NCBI GenBank assembly: GCA_003229935.1
Contig: QIGD01000063.1
Coordinates: 1-10,960, forward strand
Length of the DNA stretch: 10,960 nucleotides
DNA from: Methanobacteriota archaeon
GTDB taxonomy: Archaea > Hydrothermarchaeota > Hydrothermarchaeia > Hydrothermarchaeales > BMS3B
Direction of reading: 5' to 3'
A program made the position numbers and the translations under genes. Shown here in pieces: positions 5,951 to 10,960 of this stretch; the stretch's first letter is position 1; the number at the start of each line of letters is the position of its first letter. Under the pieces are notes generated by a model, which worked only from the letters and a program-made list of their open reading frames with translations, searched no databases and was not told the origin of the DNA.

Positions 5951-6360
5951 ATTTTGCCCACCTCACATGTAAATTCCTCCAGATCTTTCAGGTCATTCTG
6001 TATTATTTCATAAATCTTTGCATTATCAATCCCCCAGTAGATGTGTACCAGCATGTTCCTGAACTTTGCCATTCTCGCCAGTCTCTTAGAAAGGTCTATG
6101 GATAGCACACCTTCTTCTCCGAGGATTATAAAACAGTCAGAGTAGCTTTCAGGTATCTTTTTCTCCAGCCTTGCAGCAATATGATTGCATATCGACAGCG
6201 CAGCCTCTATGGCAACAACCAGCTTATATTTTGCAGCATCAATCCCTGTAGGGTTTGAAAGGAAATTTTCCTCCCCCTCGGATGCAATGGATTTCAACTC
6301 TTCCACAGCCCTTTTAATTTCCATTATTCTTCTATTCAGGAGTTCTCTGTTAATTTCCAT
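5947..6360 (-). CDS. hepT: HepT-like HEPN ribonuclease toxin
   Basis: This 137-residue all-helical HEPN (DUF86) protein carries the full RX4HXY motif as RNMLVHIY: Arg101, His106 and Tyr108. In characterised HepT proteins the Arg and His form the RNase site at a dimer interface, and the Tyr is the one AMPylated by MntA. The motif sits near the C-terminus and the length of about 140 residues is usual. The protein begins MEINRELLNRRIMEIKRAVE, a typical HEPN first helix. It is the first gene of the pair. An AT-rich box (TGTTTATAAT on the minus strand, 6401-6410) lies about 45 bp upstream of the ATG. Confidence 0.88.
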   Translation of the reverse strand: MEINRELLNRRIMEIKRAVEELKSIASEGEENFLSNPTGIDAAKYKLVVAIEAALSICNHIAARLEKKIPESYSDCFIILGEEGVLSIDLSKRLARMAKFRNMLVHIYWGIDNAKIYEIIQNDLKDLEEFTCEVGKI

Positions 6361-6376
6361 TTAATACACTTTCCAT

Positions 6377-6526
6377 TCAACTTACTCCAATTCCACCAAG
6401 ATTATAAACACTTCTCTTTATAATTGTTCTCCCATGGCGACATCTCCAAGTAAAGGCACCGTTTTTCTCATGCTTAGGTAAAATACCAAGAAGACGAGCA
6501 CTGTACAGCAGTTCTGGCGTTGCCAT
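6377..6526 (-). other. 49-codon open frame between methyltransferase and hepT
   Basis: An ATG at 6526-6524 opens a frame beginning MATPELLYSARLLGILPKHE that ends at 6377-6379, 17 bp before the hepT start. No ribosome binding site is obvious and no family is recognised. It covers the presumed hepT promoter. I list it because it is the only open frame in this 196-bp gap; it may be the end of a lost gene or chance. Confidence 0.15.
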
Positions 6527-6556
6527 AGCCACTGTTACTCAACCTGATTCTTCTCT

Positions 6557-7114
6557 TTACTTATTTGCAACTATACAGTAATGATATGGCTGTATTTCAA
6601 AGCTATCCTTAGGTGAAAGCCCTACTCCCTTTATTTTAAATTCTGCCTCTTTTAAGGAAAGCCTGTGTTCCATAGGAGGTCCTATTTCCGTCTTCTCCTT
6701 CTTCCAGTCCACAACCACCAGTATACCCCCATGCCTGAGAATACGATGAGCTTCTCTCAGTGTTCCATCCCCATCAATTTCATGGAGCACATTAGCCATG
6801 AAAGCTATGTCCACAGATTCATCTGGAAGTGGGATTTTATCTTCAGTTGAGCTGACAATGGTTATATTTTCCTTTCCGCTGATTTTTTCCTTCAACATCT
6901 CAAGCATTTCTTCCTGCATGTCAATGGCAAATACATTTCCTCTCTCTGCCATTTCAGCAGCAGGTATTGTGAAGTAGCCTGTACCACACCCTATATCTGC
7001 AAAGATTGTGTCTTCCCTCACGCCGATTTTCCTCAGGATATCCTCAGGAGGTAGAAACTTCCTTCTTTCTTCGCTGTCAAGTAGACCTGCCCTACTAGCA
7101 TCAAACTTATGCAT
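6557..7114 (-). CDS. class I SAM-dependent methyltransferase
   Basis: This 185-residue protein has the Rossmann-type SAM site: FADIGCGTGYFTIP (motif I, residues 38-51), the acidic residue after strand 2 in VFAIDM (Asp65), then EDKIPLPDESVDIAFMANVLHEI (residues 91-113), and HGGILVVVDWKKE after residue 128. The N-terminal MHKFDASRAGLLDSEERRKF is typical of a widespread family of small UbiE-like methyltransferases whose substrate is not known to me. The start is supported by GGTGAT four bases before the ATG. It is monocistronic by layout, divergent from the broken CBS gene. The substrate cannot be told from the sequence. Confidence 0.85.
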   Translation of the reverse strand: MHKFDASRAGLLDSEERRKFLPPEDILRKIGVREDTIFADIGCGTGYFTIPAAEMAERGNVFAIDMQEEMLEMLKEKISGKENITIVSSTEDKIPLPDESVDIAFMANVLHEIDGDGTLREAHRILRHGGILVVVDWKKEKTEIGPPMEHRLSLKEAEFKIKGVGLSPKDSFEIQPYHYCIVANK

Positions 7115-7279
7115 ATTATCACCTTTAGATTTTAATTAACTACCAGCCAACAACTGAGCTTATTATTAATACCTATTAATCTTATATCCGAAGATAAAAG
7201 CTCTGCCTTAACCTCAGTATAGTATATATTATTATCGGATGCAACAATATTATATATCTAAAAATACAATAATAATACC

Positions 7280-7748
7280 ATGAAAAAATTCAAAATATGC
7301 TGTCTCGTCGTTGTGGAGAATAACAAACCCATAGGTATAATAACAGAAAGAGACCTTGTATAGTTTAAGACAAAACTTTATTAACTATTGGATAAACTGA
7401 AAAGCATTATTGAGGATTGTTTTTACAGATTTAGTAAAAGTTTGAGTTTCAGTTTCTCAAGGAATTGTGTAAGCGAATTCTTGATTAGTTAGATTCATTT
7501 TGTCTAACACTATATATAAGATTGTAGCTGAAGAACTTGGCGAGGCTATAAATTCAACCATGAGCACATATTTGATTTTCATCCAGAAAGAAGCAAGTCT
7601 TAAGGATGCTGCAATAAAAATGGGTGGACATGCTATTAAAAGGCTTCTTGTCGGAAACCATGAAAATCTCGAGGGTATTATTAGCATTACAGATGTTGTT
7701 AAGGTTGAAAGGATAGGGGAAGACCCAAGAAGTTATAGTTTTACTTAA
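7280..7748 (+). pseudogene. two-CBS-domain protein gene, interrupted
   Basis: Positions 7280-7360 encode MKKFKICCLVVVENNKPIGI followed by ITERDLV, the second half of one CBS domain. Positions 7515-7745 encode YKIVAEELGEAINSTMSTYL and then a second CBS domain (FIQKEASLKDAAIKM...IKRLLVGN...LEGIISITDVVKV). A 152-bp element plus a TA duplication separates them and brings an in-frame TAG right after the first part. Joined across the insertion, the frame is exact and gives ITERDLVYKIVAEELG, a normal inter-CBS join. Upstream, the same frame contains DATI (7238-7249), as expected in the first CBS domain, but then a TAA at 7259-7261, so the 5' part has also decayed. Such proteins bind adenine nucleotides and often act as regulators; this copy is probably inactive. 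Confidence 0.85.
7361..7512 (+). mobile_element. 152-bp TA-flanked MITE inside the CBS gene (family B)
   Basis: The ends are imperfect inverted repeats: TAGTTTAAGACAAAAC at 7361-7376, and TAGTGTTAGACAAAAT as the reverse complement of 7497-7512, matching at 13 of 16 positions. The dinucleotide TA lies directly outside each end (7359-7360 and 7513-7514). Removing the element and one TA restores the host reading frame exactly, which fixes the boundaries. A TA target duplication is the signature of IS630/Tc1-mariner transposases. The element has no coding capacity, and I saw no second copy in the window. Confidence 0.82.
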
Positions 7749-7766
7749 CGACAGGAATACAAGGAC

Positions 7767-8507
7767 TCAATCAAGTACGTCCTGCTCGATATCACTCCAG
7801 ATATGCATAAAATAATTAACATACAGCTTTATACATCCTGGATTTTTGTTGTAGAGGGCACAGTTAACACTTGCCTGTTCCTCACTTGTTAGTATAAGCT
7901 CTTTTCTGTCTACCAGAATAAATCGGGAGTGGTCGTGTTCAAATTTTAGATATTTAAGGCCAGCTTCCTTAAGAATATGCTCAACACCCTTCACCCTTCC
8001 AAGAACTCTCACTTTGACACCTTTTCTCTTTGCCTTGGAAAGAGCAACAATGATAGATTTCTCAATTATAGGCCTTACGCCAAGCACAAGAATTTCCTCT
8101 CTTGCACTGCCAATCATTTCAGTGAGTTTATCCTTAATATTTTTTGTTCCCTTAACCATCCATATAAATTCCTCAAAGGAAGACTGTTTTGTGGAAGTCT
8201 CATATATTGGAGTAAGTATATTAATAAGTTCTTCAATAACGTTTGCCCTGACATCAAGCTCCTTTGACAGAACCTCTCTTGGATGAACAGCTCTGTATAA
8301 CTTCGGTCTACCTGGCTGCACAACAACATAACCTTTTTTCTCCAGAGACTCCAAAATGTCATACTCCCTTGAATATGGTATGCCAGCAAATTCTCTTATC
8401 TCCTTCACAGTCGATATGCCCGTATTTACAAGAGCAAGATATGTCTTGGATTCGTATTCAGTTAAATTCAACAGCCTGAGATTATCAGAAAGTCTCTCTT
8501 CAATCAT
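7767..8507 (-). CDS. TrmB-like transcriptional regulator
   Basis: This 246-residue protein has an N-terminal winged helix (residues about 8-75): LNLTEYESKTYLALVNTG, then IREFAGIPYSREYDILESLE and the wing KGYVVVQPGRPKLYRAVHP. A helical linker (about 78-108) precedes a C-terminal domain with REEILVLGVRPIIEKSI, KVRVLGRVKGVEHIL and HSRFILVDRKELIL, resembling the phospholipase-D-like fold seen in many TrmB relatives. The sugar-binding domain of classical TrmB is not evident, so the ligand is unknown. It is divergently placed next to tusA with 114 bp between starts, and tandem 25-bp repeats in that gap are candidate operators for itself and for the sulfur-carrier operon. Confidence 0.85.
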   Translation of the reverse strand: MIEERLSDNLRLLNLTEYESKTYLALVNTGISTVKEIREFAGIPYSREYDILESLEKKGYVVVQPGRPKLYRAVHPREVLSKELDVRANVIEELINILTPIYETSTKQSSFEEFIWMVKGTKNIKDKLTEMIGSAREEILVLGVRPIIEKSIIVALSKAKRKGVKVRVLGRVKGVEHILKEAGLKYLKFEHDHSRFILVDRKELILTSEEQASVNCALYNKNPGCIKLYVNYFMHIWSDIEQDVLD

Positions 8508-8516
8508 TATTAAAAA

Positions 8517-8541
8517 GGTTATATACTCTACTATTTAACTT
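8517..8541. repeat. promoter repeat R1 between trmB-like gene and tusA
   Basis: R1 matches R2 (8571-8595) at 22 of 25 positions; the shared core is TTATATACT...TATTTAACTT. It lies 10 to 34 bp from the trmB-like start. Its reverse complement contains GTTAAATA about 29 bp upstream of that ATG, at the TATA position for a leaderless transcript, so a bound regulator would block this promoter. Confidence 0.6.
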
Positions 8542-8570
8542 TTACTCAAAACAAAGTGAAAAATAGAAAA

Positions 8571-8595
8571 GTTTATATACTTTATTATTTAACTT
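8571..8595. repeat. promoter repeat R2 upstream of tusA
   Basis: R2 starts 54 bp after R1. It includes TTTATATA (8572-8579), a good archaeal TATA box, 43 bp before the tusA start, which leaves a leader of about 20 bases with a Shine-Dalgarno (AAAGGAGG, 8607-8614). Both repeats are followed by a conserved AAACAAAGT. The conserved stretch extends well past the TATA box, which suggests a regulator site, not just a core promoter. Confidence 0.6.
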
Positions 8596-8621
8596 GAAAC
8601 AAAGTAAAGGAGGCAAGATAT

Positions 8622-8849
8622 ATGGAAGCTGACGAAGTACTTGATACAAGTGGTCTTGTGTGCCCAATGCCTATATTGAAAACAAAGCAGAGTATTAAAA
8701 ACCTTGAACCTGGGACAGTGCTTAAGGTAATAGCAACAGACAAAGGTTCAAAAGGTGATATTCCAGCTTTTGTAAGACAGAGTAAAAATGAACTATTGGG
8801 AATGGAAGATGATGACGGTAAGTATATATTCTTTATAAAAAAGAAATAA
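8622..8849 (+). CDS. tusA: TusA-family sulfur carrier protein
   Basis: This 75-residue protein has the family hallmark CPMP (Cys14-Pro15-Met16-Pro17) in LDTSGLVCPMPILKTKQ, followed by the conserved LEPGTVLKVIATDKGSKGDIPAF turn. TusA proteins carry persulfide sulfur on the Cys of CPxP and pass it to partner proteins for thiolation, molybdenum cofactor work or dissimilatory sulfur metabolism. The length is standard. It is the first gene of an operon with the DsrE2-like gene 29 bp downstream. AAAGGAGG about 8 bp upstream fixes the start. SirA/YedF-like is an equivalent name. Confidence 0.92.
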   Translation: MEADEVLDTSGLVCPMPILKTKQSIKNLEPGTVLKVIATDKGSKGDIPAFVRQSKNELLGMEDDDGKYIFFIKKK

Positions 8850-8878
8850 AACATCTAAATATAAAAGAGGTGATTTAA

Positions 8879-9361
8879 ATGGCGGAAGAGGAAGAAAAGA
8901 AAAAGAAAATATGTATCATTATGACAAAAGGTACTCTTGATGCAGCATATCCCCCACTGATTCTTGCAAGTACTGCAGCAAGTATGGACTGGGATGCTAG
9001 TATATTCTTTACATTCTACGGACTTGATGTAATAAACAAGAAAAAATACAAAAATCTCAAAGTAGCCCCTATAGCAAATCCAGCAATGCCTATGCCTGTA
9101 CCAAATATAATCGGTATGCTACCTGGCATGACTAGTATGGCAACTATGATGATGAAGAATATGATGAAAAAAGCCAATGTCCCAGATATTGAAGAATTTA
9201 TAAAGATGTGCAAAGAGATGGGAGTAAAATTATATGGCTGTCAGATGACTCTGGATGTGATGGGTATAAAGGAAGAAGATCTCATTCCGACGGAGGCATG
9301 TATTGGAGCCGCTGCATTCCTTGATATAGCCAGTGATGCAGATGTTACCCTCCTCGTATAA
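8879..9361 (+). CDS. DsrE2-like sulfurtransferase family protein
   Basis: This 160-residue protein belongs to the DsrE/DsrF-like fold. It starts with a charged leader (MAEEEEKKKK) followed by the first strand ICIIMTKGTLDAAYPPLILA. The expected active-site Cys is Cys121 in VKLYGCQMTLDVMGI, a DsrE2 signature, and Cys141 (TEACIGAAAFL) lies where a second Cys is often found. Residues 70-97 are unusually rich in Met (MLPGMTSMATMMMKNMM) and may form a membrane-associated or flexible segment. GGTGAT precedes the ATG. TusA and DsrE2 are commonly encoded together, often with rhodanese or Hdr-like genes in sulfur oxidisers; none of those is present here, so the role is probably persulfide relay of unknown purpose. 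Confidence 0.87.
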   Translation: MAEEEEKKKKICIIMTKGTLDAAYPPLILASTAASMDWDASIFFTFYGLDVINKKKYKNLKVAPIANPAMPMPVPNIIGMLPGMTSMATMMMKNMMKKANVPDIEEFIKMCKEMGVKLYGCQMTLDVMGIKEEDLIPTEACIGAAAFLDIASDADVTLLV

Positions 9362-9381
9362 CTCCCCTTTTTTATAAGTTT

Positions 9382-9403
9382 GAGTGGAACCTCCACTCTT
9401 TTT
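9382..9403 (+). terminator. hairpin plus U-tract terminator
   Basis: GAGTGGA (9382-9388), loop ACC and TCCACTC (9392-9398) form a perfect 7-bp stem followed by five T. A further run of T precedes it at 9368-9373. It closes the tusA-dsrE2 operon 20 bp after the stop. Confidence 0.75.
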
Positions 9404-9484
9404 AGAGAGAAACTAAAGCAAAAGACATATATATCCAGAGAAGCAACCTAAGTATATAGAGTGGGAGTACTCTAAATTCATGCC

Positions 9485-9655
9485 GTGAAGATTGGACTTT
9501 TACTTGGATATATTTCCCTTAGCAAGTCTGGTCGTGAAAGCAGGGAATCCATAGCTGTTTATAGATGGGTAGTTCAACAGGAGAGGTATTATGGAACAAA
9601 TTCCAGAAAAAACAGTACATACAATATGCAGCCTCTGCAATTACGCAAAGCTTGA
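9485..9655 (+). other. GTG-initiated open frame upstream of the DUF2226-like gene
   Basis: A GTG at 9485 opens a 56-codon frame beginning VKIGLLLGYISLSKSGRESR and running into the next gene in a different frame. The first 35 codons look protein-like; the part overlapping the next gene does not. A TATA-like GTATATAG (9452-9459) is spaced for a transcript starting at or near the GTG. It may be the truncated start of a lost gene, a leader ORF, or chance. Confidence 0.25.
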
Positions 9656-10418
9656 CGAGATTAAAAGAGTGGATGCAGAAGAGTTCAGTAAGGAGATTAA
9701 AAAAAGAGGAAAAGCAGGTTTTTCTGGTGTACTCAGATTAAATTTCAGAAAGGATGAGATGTTAAATTCCTGTTACATAATCTTCATGAGCGGTGATATC
9801 ATATTCGCTATGAAGGAAGTGGTCTCTTCCACAGAAGGCTCAACTTTCTATAAAATTCCAGAAACTGAATTGTGTGGAGGCGCTCTTGAAATCATAGAAA
9901 TTGAAAAAGATGCTTTAAAAAAAGTGGCAGATAAGATTCCTAAAAATACAGTGACTTCAGAAAGTGTAACAACCCCTGAAAGGAGTACAGTAACTGAAGA
10001 GCCTAAAGATGTAATTTCTTCCGAGCAGGAGAAGTTATCCAGTGATATGCTTAAATTCAAAGAGAGAATACAGCATGATGCCGAGGAATCAGCAGATAGA
10101 ATCATCGAAGATATGAAACCAACGATTAACAAGGAAGAATTGAGAGCAGTTAAGCTCTCCAAACCGAAATGCAAAAAGATTCTTGGTATAATAGAGAGTG
10201 AACTCGGGGAAATTCTCGGGGAAATAAAGGCAAAAAATCTTATAAAACTTAGACTAACAGAAATGAAATTCAACGATGGAAAGGCAACCTGCGCTATAGT
10301 AACTGATATGATTGAATACTTAAGAAAAACAGTCCTGAAAAATAAACTCGGCAAGGCTAAAGCTGATGGAATAGCAGATAAGATACTCTGGAAAGTTGCA
10401 GAAGCAATAGACGAATAG
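9591..10418 (+). CDS. archaeal uncharacterised protein, DUF2226-like
   Basis: This 275-residue soluble protein has three visible parts. Residues 1-115 form a mixed alpha/beta domain with KRGKAGFSGVLRLNF and SCYIIFMSGDIIFAMKEV. This resembles the 'ligand-free output' type domains in archaeal DUF2226 proteins, in which a strand pair of the form ILxxGxIIAA follows a GYLxL strand. Residues 116-170 are a Ser/Thr/Glu-rich linker. Residues 171-275 are a helical C-terminal domain beginning KEELRAVKLSKPKCKKILGI. Two close cysteines near the start (Cys13 and Cys16, CSLC) could bind metal, but no second pair is obvious. GGAGAGGT five bases before the ATG supports the start. The family is assigned by resemblance only and the function is unknown. 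Confidence 0.6.
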   Translation: MEQIPEKTVHTICSLCNYAKLDEIKRVDAEEFSKEIKKRGKAGFSGVLRLNFRKDEMLNSCYIIFMSGDIIFAMKEVVSSTEGSTFYKIPETELCGGALEIIEIEKDALKKVADKIPKNTVTSESVTTPERSTVTEEPKDVISSEQEKLSSDMLKFKERIQHDAEESADRIIEDMKPTINKEELRAVKLSKPKCKKILGIIESELGEILGEIKAKNLIKLRLTEMKFNDGKATCAIVTDMIEYLRKTVLKNKLGKAKADGIADKILWKVAEAIDE

Positions 10419-10453
10419 CTGGAATAGCTGACATGTCCAGAGTCTGACATACT

Positions 10454-10473
10454 CCCACGACTAAAGTCGTGGG
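10454..10473. repeat. perfect hairpin, IS605-end-like or terminator
   Basis: CCCACGAC-TAAA-GTCGTGGG is a perfect 8-bp stem with a tetraloop, 36 bp after the DUF2226-like stop. On the minus strand it reads GCCCACGACTTTAGTCGTGG, close in form to hairpins at the ends of IS200/IS605 elements. With CTTTCTG after it on the plus strand it could also end transcription. No transposase sequence adjoins it. Confidence 0.5.
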
Positions 10474-10592
10474 CTTTCTGCCTAAAATATCGTAAGGGGA
10501 ATAATGCAGAACAGGCAACTCTTTTTAAGCGATTTAGTTGTTCTTTACTAAAAATTATTGATAGTATAATTATAATTTCTGCAAAAAAATAA

Positions 10593-10664
10593 AGCCAGGG
10601 ATGAGATTCGAACTCATGTAAAGTGGATCTGCAATCCACTGCCTCGCCTCTAGACTACCCTGGC
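10593..10664 (-). tRNA. tRNA-Cys (GCA)
   Basis: On the minus strand the 7-bp acceptor stem is GCCAGGG/CCCTGGC. The anticodon arm is GTGGA-TTGCAGA-TCCAC, with anticodon GCA, and the T arm is ATGAG-TTCGAAT-CTCAT. The D stem is GTC/GGC. The discriminator base is U, the identity base of tRNA-Cys. CCA is not encoded. There is no intron. A run of T (TTTATTTTTTT) follows directly and should terminate transcription. A TATA-like AGATATATTT about 35 bp upstream (near 10700) may be the promoter. Confidence 0.95.
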
Positions 10665-10755
10665 TTGATGATATACTCCTCTCCTACTTTGACTTCATCA
10701 AATATATCTATTATGCATGTATAGTTGTTATTCTCTGCCTGTGTTCCTAGTCTTT

Positions 10756-10890
10756 TCAGAGCTTGTTAACAAAGTAGAAGAACTCATAGAGCCCAAGTTT
10801 ATCATCGTATAGGATTAGCTTATGATTCATGATAATCTGGGCAAGGAAACCCACCTCTTCATAGGTGGAAGGAATTGCCCTACCTCCATT
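10756..10890 (-). pseudogene. possible 3' remnant of an unidentified gene
   Basis: The minus strand is open for 44 codons with no convincing start. It reads NGGRAIPSTYEEVGFLAQII and then a hydrophobic, aromatic C-terminus ending YEFFYFVNKL before TGA at 10758-10756. The amino-acid make-up looks like a real protein end, but I recognise no family, and the first half coincides with the palindrome at 10839-10880. It may be the end of a gene disrupted by the IS element, or the open frame may be accidental. Confidence 0.2.
10839..10880 (-). mobile_element. IS200/IS605-like right-end palindrome
   Basis: On the minus strand GGGCAA pairs with TTGCCC at the outside, and CCACCT pairs with AGGTGG around an ATGAAG loop inside, giving a long two-part hairpin. 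Subterminal hairpins of this GCAATTC...TTCTTGC form are typical of IS200/IS605 right ends, where they are bound by the TnpA transposase as single strands. It lies about 16 bp beyond the recognisable IS tail at 10896-10960, in the expected order. Confidence 0.55.
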
Positions 10891-10895
10891 TTAAA

Positions 10896-10960
10896 ATTAT
10901 AACAATGATTTTTAATCCTATCTAAACCAGCAGGTATTTCAACCTGCTCACTGTTCCCGG
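10896..10960 (-). mobile_element. IS200/IS605-like 3' tail, copy C (runs off window)
   Basis: The reverse complement matches 365-423 of copy A: CAGTG(T/A)GCAGG, then TTGAAATACCTGCTGGTTT, then GATTAAAAAT and a TATAAT-containing stretch. The hairpin GCAGGT/ACCTGC (10930-10935, 10942-10947) is conserved. The rest of the element, possibly with tnpB, lies beyond the right edge of the window. Confidence 0.7.

Noticed and set aside
9848..10639. Long minus-strand frame of 263 codons
   Set aside because: It lies antisense to the DUF2226-like gene, has a serine- and phenylalanine-rich shadow composition, and runs into the region next to the tRNA gene.

Overview
The window looks archaeal, most likely euryarchaeotal. 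It has a gamma-alpha fused 2-oxoacid:ferredoxin oxidoreductase, a TrmB-type regulator, AT-rich TATA-like boxes close to start codons, a tRNA-Cys without an encoded CCA end, and a probable archaeal DUF2226-type protein. I cannot name the genus. A few ordinary gene clusters are separated by a large amount of mobile-element debris.

Layout. Positions 1-2190 are a mosaic of debris: a 184-bp MITE (copy 1 cut by the window edge, copy 2 at 1994-2177), the structured 3' tail of an IS200/IS605-like element (161-423), the C-terminal remnant of a transposase (488-712), and a cassette between two 33-bp direct repeats. The cassette holds a proteasome-like Ntn hydrolase and an overlapping 52-residue gene. 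Positions 2377-4924 carry a 28-codon leader ORF followed by korA and korB, an iron-sulfur and thiamine-diphosphate enzyme. Positions 5020-5406 hold a second IS tail with an inverted MITE copy inserted in it. On the minus strand follow mntA and hepT (a type VII toxin-antitoxin pair, 5525-6360) and a SAM-dependent methyltransferase (6557-7114). Positions 7280-7748 are a two-CBS-domain gene broken by a different, 152-bp, TA-flanked MITE; removing it restores the reading frame. A TrmB-like regulator (7767-8507, minus) is divergent from tusA and a DsrE2-like gene (8622-9361, plus), with two tandem 25-bp repeats in the shared promoter region. A terminator, a DUF2226-like gene (9591-10418) and a tRNA-Cys gene (minus, 10593-10664) follow. 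The last 120 bases hold a third, inverted IS tail with its right-end palindrome.

How the genes work together. KorA and KorB are overlapping partners and should form one enzyme. HepT and MntA overlap by 4 bp as a toxin and its AMP-transferring antitoxin. TusA and the DsrE2-like protein are both sulfur-carrier family proteins in a two-gene operon, and the divergent TrmB-like protein is the obvious candidate regulator.

The points most worth pursuing are the direct-repeat-bounded Ntn hydrolase cassette, the IS tails whose hairpins show a compensatory base change between copies (candidate guide-RNA-type structure), the precisely reconstructable CBS gene, and the repeats in the trmB-tusA promoter.
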